IMG/VR virus record: IMGVR_UViG_3300046810_000166
Coordinates: 1 to 64,000 of that record
Strand: one strand, 5' to 3'
DNA from: a virus
Length of the DNA stretch: 64,000 nucleotides
The position numbers and the translations under genes are program-made. A model generated the notes under the pieces. That model saw nothing but the letters and a program-made list of their open reading frames with translations, ran no database searches and was not told where the DNA came from. Position 1 is the first letter of the stretch. Each line of letters starts with the position of its first letter. Below, piece by piece: positions 53,427-61,024 of the stretch.

Positions 53427-53455
53427 AAGCCCGCCGTGCGCGGGCTTTACTTTTT
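53427..53455 (+). terminator. Intrinsic terminator
   Basis: AAGCCCGC-CGTGC-GCGGGCTT followed by TACTTTTT, ending the plus unit; its 3' part covers the stop of the converging minus gene. Confidence 0.85.
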
Positions 53456-53911
53456 GCGGGCTTCCTCGCGCACGTCCAGCAGCTGCTTCTCCATCTGGTC
53501 GATGCGCTGCTGCTGCACGGCGTTGATCTCGGTGTTCTTGCCGACCTGCGCGAAGATCCAGCCGCCGGCGGCGAACACGATGGCCGAGAACACGCCGCAG
53601 AACCAGACCGCGACGCGCAGCCCGGCGGTAGCCTTGGACTCCAGCGCGGACGCCTGCTTCGACACGGCGTCGATGCTGGTGGTCAGCGCCTTGGTCGAGG
53701 CCTTGTGGCCCTCGTTGCACGCGGCGGTCTGCTCGCGCGTATCCTGCAGTTTCTCGTCCATGTGGCGGACGTTCATCTGTAACTCAGTCAGGTTCCGATC
53801 AATCGGCCCCATCAGGCGCTGAATGGCGCTCTCAATGCGCTGCACGCTTTCAGATACGGATTCCATTTTCCCTTCGAGCCGGGCAAGGCGCTGAACTCCG
53901 TCATCGGTCAT
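53447..53911 (-). CDS. Coiled-coil membrane protein, holin/lysis accessory candidate
   Basis: 154 aa. Residues 1-90 are heptad-rich coiled coil; AGLRVAVWFCGVFSAIVFAAGGWIFA (about 95-120) spans the membrane; a second helical tail follows. A similar layout occurs in phage membrane proteins near lysis genes. Late promoter at 53996. Confidence 0.72.
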   Translation of the reverse strand: MTDDGVQRLARLEGKMESVSESVQRIESAIQRLMGPIDRNLTELQMNVRHMDEKLQDTREQTAACNEGHKASTKALTTSIDAVSKQASALESKATAGLRVAVWFCGVFSAIVFAAGGWIFAQVGKNTEINAVQQQRIDQMEKQLLDVREEARKK

Positions 53912-53995
53912 GGGGAGCCCCTGCGCGTGTGGTAATTGGTGGTGAAGTGCATCTTGGCATCCCCGGTAGTATTAAGCGATGCCTCCCACGTTACC

Positions 53996-54003
53996 GTCAC
54001 GAA
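53996..54003 (-). promoter_or_regulatory. Late-promoter motif variant TTCGTGAC
   Basis: GATTCGTGACGGTAACGTGG: one mismatch in the core, 85 bases before the 53911 start. Confidence 0.55.
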
Positions 54004-54020
54004 TCAGTATCGGAACAGTC

Positions 54021-54584
54021 CTACAAGAGCAGGGGCGGCGCGACTACGTGGCGGATGCTCCACAGCGTGGTTTCGGTGATGAAGCCGCAGTCAGAGAGCA
54101 CATCCGAGCCGGCCGCCGTGATGGTGCCGGCGCAGCCCTCGTAGCAGCTCCATTTCGATGGGTCTTGCCAGTCGCGATCCGGGGCGAAGCCCATGCCGAA
54201 CGCGCCCTTGAAATCGTAGTTGTTGTTCAGCAGGTACAGCGGGATCTCCAGCACCTTGCGCAGCCAGCCCGGCACCCACGCCTTGAACTGCGGCACATAG
54301 GCGCACTTCTGGCCGCGATACCAGTCCAGCCCGGCCTTGGCGTCCCGCACCGGGTAGTAGGCCTCGCGCACGATGCGCGCGCCCTTGATGGCCACGGCCA
54401 GCGGCACCTCGCGCACGCCGTAGATCATGTTCGCCTCGATCGCACTGTCGCCGTCGACCACGATGCCGTGCGAGGACTTCTGGAACGAGAGTTTGCTGGG
54501 CCCGACCATCCAGCGGATGAGCCAGCTCAGCGGGTTCCATAGCCGGGCCGTGTAGATAACGCGAATGTACTGCTGACGTGGCAT
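54021..54584 (-). CDS. YiiX/NlpC-P60-like cysteine hydrolase candidate
   Basis: 187 aa; GGAGGAGTC before the ATG. SSHGIVVDGD (His near 39) and SKWSCYEGCAG (Cys near 146) with YDFKGAFGMG before it resemble the permuted papain-like NlpC/P60 (YiiX) fold that cleaves peptide or lipid-amide bonds. A cell-wall or virion-maturation role fits its late, lysis-proximal position. Confidence 0.7.
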   Translation of the reverse strand: MPRQQYIRVIYTARLWNPLSWLIRWMVGPSKLSFQKSSHGIVVDGDSAIEANMIYGVREVPLAVAIKGARIVREAYYPVRDAKAGLDWYRGQKCAYVPQFKAWVPGWLRKVLEIPLYLLNNNYDFKGAFGMGFAPDRDWQDPSKWSCYEGCAGTITAAGSDVLSDCGFITETTLWSIRHVVAPPLLL

Positions 54585-54630
54585 GACTCCTCCGAAAAGA
54601 AAATGGCGGCATTGCTGCCGCCATCATGTC

Positions 54631-54638
54631 GTCACGAC
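54631..54638 (-). promoter_or_regulatory. Late-promoter motif GTCGTGAC (hydrolase)
   Basis: ATGTCGTGACGACATGATGG; the core overlaps the imperfect palindrome ATGTCGTCACGACAT of the plus strand. A GGCGGCA/TGCCGCC hairpin follows in the leader. Confidence 0.75.
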
Positions 54639-54648
54639 ATCCTGAACG

Positions 54649-55251
54649 TTATGGAATGTAGACTGCCGCGATCTGGCTAAGGATGTCGGTGGTCCGGCCC
54701 TGCGCCTCGCTGGGCGTCGCGGCCCGCTCCACCTCGTATTTGCGCATGCGCAGGTCGGCCAGCTGGCCCAGCGCCGCACGGATTGCGTCGGCCTGCTTCA
54801 CGGTGAGCTGGGCCGCCTCGTACGGGTCCAGCTGGGCAGCCTTGGCGAATCCGGCGATACGCGGCGGCACCTGCAAGGTCTTGCCGGCGGCCGGGTTGGC
54901 GCTGTAGTCGTTCACATACGCGCGGGCCTGCGCCTCGCGATCCTGATACTCGACAACGAACCGCTGCGGCGGCGCGCAGCGCTCGGCCACGGCATTGTCG
55001 ATCAGGTCGATCATCTGCTTCTTCATGACCTCATCGCAGGCCGCGATCGACTCGGCAGAAATGCCGGCTTTTTTAAGGCGATTCGGCGTCAGGAAGCCGT
55101 AGCCCGGCACCCCGAACTGGCCAAGATCCGCAAGGTGTTCATCCGGCATTGCATCGAGGCCGGTGATCCGGTTGGCAAACGTGCTGGGCTTGGGCATCAC
55201 GGAAATTGCGGCCTTCGCATTCAGGTCGCACAGGTAGTAAAACTGCGTCAT
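54649..55251 (-). CDS. Tail-fibre-assembly-like hypothetical protein
   Basis: 200 aa, ATGA-coupled. FYYLCDLNAKAAISVM then a helical body; the C-terminal DAIRAALGQLADLRMRKYEV resembles the helical end of DUF4376/tail-assembly chaperones. The position after fibre genes agrees, but identity is uncertain. Confidence 0.65.
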   Translation of the reverse strand: MTQFYYLCDLNAKAAISVMPKPSTFANRITGLDAMPDEHLADLGQFGVPGYGFLTPNRLKKAGISAESIAACDEVMKKQMIDLIDNAVAERCAPPQRFVVEYQDREAQARAYVNDYSANPAAGKTLQVPPRIAGFAKAAQLDPYEAAQLTVKQADAIRAALGQLADLRMRKYEVERAATPSEAQGRTTDILSQIAAVYIP

Positions 55252-55970
55252 GGTGTTCCCCTCATTTCATAGCGTTTTTTGCGGTGGTGGACCTTCCGGT
55301 AGTATCCCTTGACGCGCGAGGGCATCTGGAACGTGAAGCGGTCCTTGGCGTCCTGATCCCCATTGCCGCACGTTGCCTCGAACGTGTGCTGGTGGAAGGG
55401 GATCACTTGCAGCAGCGGGGTGCCGGCCGGGATCGTGAACTCGCACTCCTTGAGCACCGAAAACATCAGGTTCAACGTGTGGAAGGTTTCATAGTCGACC
55501 GCGCCCGGATAGACGTAAATCTTGTCCAGAAAGTCCGAGTGCATCAGGGCCGGGACCACGTAGCAGGACACGCCGGGCGCGGTTTGCACGGACCATGGGC
55601 CGGGCAGCTTGAATGCGCGCCGCTGCACCGAGTCCTCGATCGGCGCCAGTCCGTCGATGATCGAAAAGTCCATCGGCAGGGCGCTCAGGCCCGGCAAGGA
55701 CGCAAGACTGCCGTCCAGCTGGATCACGACCCCTGCCCGGTTCGCCTTGATGTGGATATCGCACCACGCCGGCACGATGTAGCCGGCATGCGCGAAGTCG
55801 AACATGCCGGGGCACTGCGCCAGATTCACCTTCTTGCTCGCCTCGCGCTGGCGGCGCGCCCATTCGGGGCACACCTTGCGCGCCGGGACGATCGGCGCAT
55901 ACAGGTCAGGGCGCCCGATCACGGCCTTGAACTCGATGTCGGGGCGCTTTCTCTTGAAGGGCCAGATCAT
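55248..55970 (-). CDS. DUF6065-like protein, copy 2
   Basis: 240 aa. NLAQCPGMFDFAHAGYIVPA and GTPLLQVIPFHQ echo KKCSPLVDGMALGFTIPLFA and GTPLVTVIPIRR in the next upstream gene, so the two are tandem paralogues. The C-P-x-x-D-x-x-x-G-[YF]-x-[VI]-P pattern resembles DUF6065, known from phages beside 2OG oxygenases. Function unknown; coupled by ATGA. Confidence 0.75.
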   Translation of the reverse strand: MIWPFKRKRPDIEFKAVIGRPDLYAPIVPARKVCPEWARRQREASKKVNLAQCPGMFDFAHAGYIVPAWCDIHIKANRAGVVIQLDGSLASLPGLSALPMDFSIIDGLAPIEDSVQRRAFKLPGPWSVQTAPGVSCYVVPALMHSDFLDKIYVYPGAVDYETFHTLNLMFSVLKECEFTIPAGTPLLQVIPFHQHTFEATCGNGDQDAKDRFTFQMPSRVKGYYRKVHHRKKRYEMRGTP

Positions 55971-56683
55971 TTTTTCACCCGCACATCGTCGGTGTAATAG
56001 CTGCGCCGGGACGCCTGAATGCGCTCGGTCTTGCGCACCTGCTCCACCTCGCGCGGGCTTGCGACGCGCACGACCGGGTCGGCCTTGGCGTCGGCGCGCC
56101 GGATCGGGATCACCGTGACCAGCGGCGTGCCCGCCTTCACCACATCATCGAAGTCGGGCAGGTGCCACACGGCCGGGAAGTTGATGTAGTTCGGATAGCG
56201 GTCGGTGTCGACCAGCGCGCCAAGGCAGGTGAACCGCTCATCGAAGTGGTTCATGGGCGGGATGAACAGCGATGACACGCCGGGTGCGGTGCGGATCAGC
56301 CAGCGGTTATGGAACTTGATCGCCGGGCCCCGGCCGGTCGGGCTGCTGGGCCCGAGCTGGGCCGCGTCATGGAAGCTGGCGGCCGGGCCAATCGGTGGGT
56401 TCGACACCTCCATGAACTGGCCGGTTTCGCTGGTGCGCACGTTGAGGTCAGCGAACAGCGGGATCGTAAAGCCCAAGGCCATGCCGTCGACCAAGGGCGA
56501 GCACTTCTTGGCCCCGAACGACTTGGCGCCGAAGTGATCGCGCCCCTCGATCTTGCGCGGTGCCCGCTTGAACCAGTCAGCCATCTGCTGGCCAGCCGGC
56601 ACCGGCTCGGGGATCACGCCGAAATCCTCCTCGGCACACAGGAACTCGATCAGCGGCGTCCTGAAAACGGAAAGCAGCCTCAT
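55967..56683 (-). CDS. DUF6065-like protein, copy 1
   Basis: 238 aa; the ATG at 56683 overlaps the oxygenase stop. Paralogue of 55248-55970 (shared CxPxxDxxxxGFxIP and GTP-L-x-x-VIP strands). The two probably arose by duplication and may form a heteromer. They lie directly downstream of a 2OG-Fe(II) oxygenase, as in other phages. Confidence 0.75.
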   Translation of the reverse strand: MRLLSVFRTPLIEFLCAEEDFGVIPEPVPAGQQMADWFKRAPRKIEGRDHFGAKSFGAKKCSPLVDGMALGFTIPLFADLNVRTSETGQFMEVSNPPIGPAASFHDAAQLGPSSPTGRGPAIKFHNRWLIRTAPGVSSLFIPPMNHFDERFTCLGALVDTDRYPNYINFPAVWHLPDFDDVVKAGTPLVTVIPIRRADAKADPVVRVASPREVEQVRKTERIQASRRSYYTDDVRVKK

Positions 56684-57279
56684 CGAATTTTCTCCCCCAT
56701 CGCCCACGTGACCAGCGTCAGGCGCTGGCCCTTGGTCACTGGCGCGACCATGTGCGGCAGGTGCGAATAGAAGAACAGGATGTCGCCCTGATTGCCGCGC
56801 AGGCGCTCGACCTTGTCCGGGTTGCCATCCACGTTAATCAGGACATCGCCGCCTTCGTACTCGCTCGGGTCGGACAGGAACATGATCAACGACAGCTTGC
56901 GGAAGCGCGCAGGGTTTGGCGGCGCGTGGTCGATGTCCACATGCCATGTGTAATGCTGACCCTCACGATAGCGCCCGTACTGGAAGCCGTCAAACTCGTC
57001 CAGCGACAGCTGGAACATCTCGAAATTCACCCGCCCGGTGACGCCCGAAATGCGCTCGAAAATCCAAGCGGTATCCGGGTTGTATTCGATCCACGTGATG
57101 TCGGTGTCGCGCGTGGCCGCATCCTCGGCACTGGCGCCGCCGCTGCCGACGCGCCCCTTGGCGAACTGAAGCAATTCGCCAAGGTCGCGGATCTTCTGGC
57201 ACTCCTCGGGCGTGAAGGCGCCGCGCCAACAGGCGAACGGCGTATATTGTGGCATGTAGTAGGAAACGGGAAAGCCCAT
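56680..57279 (-). CDS. 2OG-Fe(II) dioxygenase (prolyl-hydroxylase type)
   Basis: 199 aa. YTWHVDID (HxD), then HLPHMVAPVTKGQRLTLVTW supply the distal His and the 2-oxoglutarate Arg; YRKLSLIMFLSDPSEYEGGD is the typical strand between. It would hydroxylate a protein (often Pro) or modify nucleic acid, using O2 and 2-oxoglutarate. In phages such enzymes often neighbour tail-fibre genes. No strong ribosome site before the ATG at 57279; an ATG at 57255 is an alternative. Confidence 0.9.
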   Translation of the reverse strand: MGFPVSYYMPQYTPFACWRGAFTPEECQKIRDLGELLQFAKGRVGSGGASAEDAATRDTDITWIEYNPDTAWIFERISGVTGRVNFEMFQLSLDEFDGFQYGRYREGQHYTWHVDIDHAPPNPARFRKLSLIMFLSDPSEYEGGDVLINVDGNPDKVERLRGNQGDILFFYSHLPHMVAPVTKGQRLTLVTWAMGEKIR

Positions 57280-57284
57280 GTGCT

Positions 57285-57908
57285 TTACGAGTTGGTGATG
57301 TTGACGTAGCCACCCGAGGGCACGGTTACGGCGGCCGAGGTGGTGCTGGCAGGAATAATCACAGGAACATTCGTGATCGCGGTTGCCGGGCCGCCGGCAC
57401 CGCCGGGGAACGTCACCCCTAGGAAGGTCGACGGGCTGCCGGTGGTAGCTGCCACATATGGGTTGTAACCCGTTGCATACGTGGTGCTGGAATACGAGTA
57501 GTTGATGCTCTGATATCGCGTCCCGCTGGCATCGAGCTGGCCCGTGCCGTTGGCGTTGTCGTACGCATACGCGAAAGTGCCGTGGTCGTATGAGCTGGTC
57601 GGCGCCGGCGTAGTCGCCCCCGTACCAGTAGAATTGCTGCTGCCCGGCGAGGAATTCGTCCTATATGAAATATTGCCCGATGGGGATGGGGCGCCATAAC
57701 TGGAATACGTGGAAATGTTGTATCTGACGCCGGTCGCGTAGGCATACGAGTTCCCGCCGCTGGCGGCTTTCCCGTCCGCGCCCTTCCCGCTGACGGTGAA
57801 CTTGCTTTTGCCGTACGGGACCGGATAGCTGGCGGGCGCATTGTATGGGACCGTGCTTCTGGTTTTGACGAGCGTCTTTTCGCGCCAAAGTGACATAGAG
57901 AGCGGCAT
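57285..57908 (-). CDS. Gly/Ser/Tyr-rich fibre or receptor-binding protein
   Basis: 207 aa; GGAAGGAGG before the ATG. Low complexity in Gly, Ser, Thr, Tyr and Asn (NSSPGSSNSTGTGATTPAPT, YSSTTYATGYNPYV). It lacks the usual helix. Base composition is clearly lower in GC than neighbours. It follows the tail fibre gene and probably forms a fibre tip or adhesin. Confidence 0.75.
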   Translation of the reverse strand: MPLSMSLWREKTLVKTRSTVPYNAPASYPVPYGKSKFTVSGKGADGKAASGGNSYAYATGVRYNISTYSSYGAPSPSGNISYRTNSSPGSSNSTGTGATTPAPTSSYDHGTFAYAYDNANGTGQLDASGTRYQSINYSYSSTTYATGYNPYVAATTGSPSTFLGVTFPGGAGGPATAITNVPVIIPASTTSAAVTVPSGGYVNITNS

Positions 57909-57930
57909 GCTTCCTCCTTCCGGTTATCTA

Positions 57931-59787
57931 TCAGCCGCCAGCAGCTTGAATCGCCAAGGAGCCAAACCAAGTCGCGCCGCCGTCCGTGGTGAAGAACGTC
58001 CACACGTCGATCTGGTTTGCTCCGGTGGAGCGTGGTGGAATGGTGTTGCCAGACCATTGCGTCACCGGCCACGTAACCCCGTATCCTGCCGCGCTGTTCT
58101 TCGTGATGACCGTGAACGACTGGACGTTATTGCCCGCGATCGCGTTTGTGAACGAGAAGGTGGTGGTGGCGGAAATCGTTACAAAGAACACCGCCGCCGT
58201 CCGCAGGTCGAGCGCAATGGCCGCGCCCGAGGCGGTTGCCGTGGCCATGACCTCCACGAAGGCCTTGGACGTTTGGATGCTTGACGTGATCGCGTCGGCG
58301 ATCAGGCCGCCGGTAACGCTTGGCGACGTGAGCGCTGGCGAATTGGTGATGTCCGTGATCAGCGCCAGCATGCCATCCTTATCCGGCATGGAGAAAGTGC
58401 GCTTGGCCGTACCCGCGTGCGTGATGATGCTGCCGGCCGCACCGGGGATCAGGATCTCGCCGCTGTTGCCGATGGCCACCACGCCATTCACGGCATTGCG
58501 CGCGCTTGCCGCCACCGCATCGGTGATGCCGTAGCCGTTCAGGGTCGTGGGCTTGCCGGTGACGTTCGACCAATCCGGCTTGATGGTGATGGCCTGCGCC
58601 GCCGTCAGCCGGCCCTGCTGGTCGACCGTGAAGGCGGCGACCGCCGTGGCCGAGCCATACGAACTCGGGGTCACAGCGGTGTTGGCCAGCGCGATGGCGG
58701 GATTGCCGGCGATGCCGTCGCCATTGGCCACCGAGATCCCGGTGCTGGCGGTGATCGAGCGCGCGGCCGCCGTACCATTGCCGGTACGGGCGAGGAAGCC
58801 GCTGGCGGCGATCGCCGCGATCGCGGTCAGGTCGGAATCCAGCGGCTGGGCATCGGTGATGCCGAAGCCGGCGATCGTGGTGGGCTTGGCCTGCAGGTTG
58901 GCCCACGTGGGGTCAGCCAGCGCGGCGGTGCTGGCGGCCGTGATGCGGCCGTTGGCGTCGACGGTCAGCACCGGGATCGCGTTGGTGCCGCCATAGCTGC
59001 CGGCCGCCACGCCGCTGTCGGCCAGCGAGAACGTGGGGTTGCCGGCTACCGCGTCGCCGTTGGTGATCACGATGCCATCGGTGCCCACCAGCGTGCGCGC
59101 GGCAGCGGTGCCGGCGCCGGTATGCGCCAGCAGGCCGGACGTGGCGATCGCTGCCAGCGCGGTCAGATCGTCGTCCAGCGGTTGCGCATCGGTGATGCCG
59201 AAGCCGGCGATCGTGGTGGGCTTCTGCTGCAGGTTCGCAAACGTGGGTGCCGGGATTGCCACCTTGCCGGCAGCCGTCAGCCGGCCCTTGGCGTCGACCG
59301 TGAAGGTCGGGATCTCGGTACCAGATCCATACGAGCCGGCCACCACGGCGGTGTCCTTGAGGCTGGCGTTGATGCTGATGTTGGCCGAGCCGTCGAAATC
59401 GGCCTGCCCGGACAGCACGCCGGCCAGCGCGATGGTGCGCGAGCTCTGCAGCTTGCTGGCGGTGTCCACGTTGCCGCTGATCTGGCCGCTGGTCGAGATC
59501 GTGATGGTGTTCGAGGCGTTGTCGAAGGCCAGCGCCACGTTGGCGCCGGCAACGACATTCAGCCGCTCATCGGTGTCGACCTCGATCTTGGTGATCGTGC
59601 CGTCGCCGATGGCGAGCGTGTGCTGGTGGCCGATCATTCCCTGCGCGACCGCCGCGCCATCCAGCGCGACCTGCATATCGGCGTCGATCGCCGCCAGCGC
59701 CGCGCGCAGGCGCGGGTTGTCATACGCAAGGACGTTGTCCGGGTGCGGCAGCGGATACTGCCGCAGGTTGGTGAGTTGATCGTACAT
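57931..59787 (-). CDS. Tail fibre protein with repeated segments
   Basis: 618 aa. Repeats of PTTIAGFGITDAQPLDDDLT (near 175-320, twice nearly exact, with a third divergent TTLNGYGITDAV) alternate with GSYGSGTEIPTFTVDAKGRL-type segments; these are collagen-free trimeric fibre repeats. The C-terminus (from about 540) has a beta-rich tip. Binds the host surface. Confidence 0.9.
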   Translation of the reverse strand: MYDQLTNLRQYPLPHPDNVLAYDNPRLRAALAAIDADMQVALDGAAVAQGMIGHQHTLAIGDGTITKIEVDTDERLNVVAGANVALAFDNASNTITISTSGQISGNVDTASKLQSSRTIALAGVLSGQADFDGSANISINASLKDTAVVAGSYGSGTEIPTFTVDAKGRLTAAGKVAIPAPTFANLQQKPTTIAGFGITDAQPLDDDLTALAAIATSGLLAHTGAGTAAARTLVGTDGIVITNGDAVAGNPTFSLADSGVAAGSYGGTNAIPVLTVDANGRITAASTAALADPTWANLQAKPTTIAGFGITDAQPLDSDLTAIAAIAASGFLARTGNGTAAARSITASTGISVANGDGIAGNPAIALANTAVTPSSYGSATAVAAFTVDQQGRLTAAQAITIKPDWSNVTGKPTTLNGYGITDAVAASARNAVNGVVAIGNSGEILIPGAAGSIITHAGTAKRTFSMPDKDGMLALITDITNSPALTSPSVTGGLIADAITSSIQTSKAFVEVMATATASGAAIALDLRTAAVFFVTISATTTFSFTNAIAGNNVQSFTVITKNSAAGYGVTWPVTQWSGNTIPPRSTGANQIDVWTFFTTDGGATWFGSLAIQAAGG

Positions 59788-59802
59788 GAGCCGCCGTCAG
59801 GT

Positions 59803-61008
59803 TCAGGTGAGCGAAATGCGCAGGTTGCGCAGGCGCGGACGCGCTGCCGGGGTGCCGTTCAGCACCAGCTTGAAGCGCAGTTTCGCCTCGGTGACGCCGG
59901 TGGCCTTGAACGAGTACTCGTACAGGTTATTGCCCAGCGGGACCGGGGCCACGTCTGCGACCAGCTGCACCCATGCGTCGCCGGCATCGGCGCCGCTGTA
60001 CCACGCCGTAAAGCTGGCGCCGGACGGCACGATGCCGTCGATCAGCAGCTTGATGTTGGTGCCGGTGACATCGGCCTGCATCACCGGGGTGACGTAGTCG
60101 GCGGTCGCGGCGACCGCGCCGGCGCCCAGCTGGCTGCCCGGCTGCAGGACTGCGCTGTGCGAGGCCACCGCGTTCAGCGCGGCCTTGATGCCCACGTTGC
60201 CGCTGATCTTGGCGCCCAGCGAGATCACCTGCCCCGGTGCGGCGTTGTAGACGGTGCCGTCCGGCAGGGTCAGCACGTAGTTGCCGACCGCGCCCGGCAG
60301 CGGCGAATCGATGATGCCGGCCACCTGCAGTTCGCTGACGTTGGCCACGGCGACGGTGCCGAGGTCGATCAGGCGCGAGGTTTCGGTGTAGCGCATCGCC
60401 AGCAGGCGGAAGGTCAGGTCGCGGTCCTGATGCGGGGTCCACGTCGAGGCGTTCGAGGACGACAGCATGACGCCCACTTGGAAGGGCTGCACGGTCACCC
60501 AGCGCGCCGAGGAGGAGTCGTACTTGCCCAGCTCGGCCACGCCCACCGCCGGCACCGCGTCGTTGGTCAGCACCACGATCGCATACTCGACGTTCGGCGC
60601 CAGCGCCACCGGGGCAGCAAACATGAAGCGGTTCATCGCGTTCGGCGTCATCGCGCTGGCCTGCATGATCGACTCGCCCAGCACCACCTGCGACGGCACG
60701 CCATAGCCGGTTTCGCGCAGCTGCACGCGCACCGGCTTGGTGCCGATCGCGGTCATGAACACGTCCACGCCCGGCACCTGCTCGGGGCTGTTCAGCGTGA
60801 AGGTCTGCGCCAGCGGGTCGTAGCGGTTGATGATGGTGGTGGTCAGCTTCTGCAGCACCGAGTCGGTGATGGTGCCATCGCCGACGAACATGGCGCCACC
60901 AAGGCTGCCCTGCTCGCCCAGCACGCGCACCTCCTTGCGGCCGGCCGGAACGTTGGCCGGAATCGTGAACTTGCCGGTGATGCGGCCGTTGTTATCTGCT
61001 TTCAACAT
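59803..61008 (-). CDS. Virion structural protein (tail/whisker type)
   Basis: 401 aa; GCGGAGCAC before the ATG. DPLAQTFTLNSPEQVPGVDV and VRVQLRETGYGVPSQVVLGE are the characteristic block of a family of phage virion proteins often joined to DUF4815; here the two are separate genes. Beta-rich throughout. Confidence 0.8.
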   Translation of the reverse strand: MLKADNNGRITGKFTIPANVPAGRKEVRVLGEQGSLGGAMFVGDGTITDSVLQKLTTTIINRYDPLAQTFTLNSPEQVPGVDVFMTAIGTKPVRVQLRETGYGVPSQVVLGESIMQASAMTPNAMNRFMFAAPVALAPNVEYAIVVLTNDAVPAVGVAELGKYDSSSARWVTVQPFQVGVMLSSSNASTWTPHQDRDLTFRLLAMRYTETSRLIDLGTVAVANVSELQVAGIIDSPLPGAVGNYVLTLPDGTVYNAAPGQVISLGAKISGNVGIKAALNAVASHSAVLQPGSQLGAGAVAATADYVTPVMQADVTGTNIKLLIDGIVPSGASFTAWYSGADAGDAWVQLVADVAPVPLGNNLYEYSFKATGVTEAKLRFKLVLNGTPAARPRLRNLRISLT

Positions 61009-61024
61009 GGTCTATGTGCTCCGC

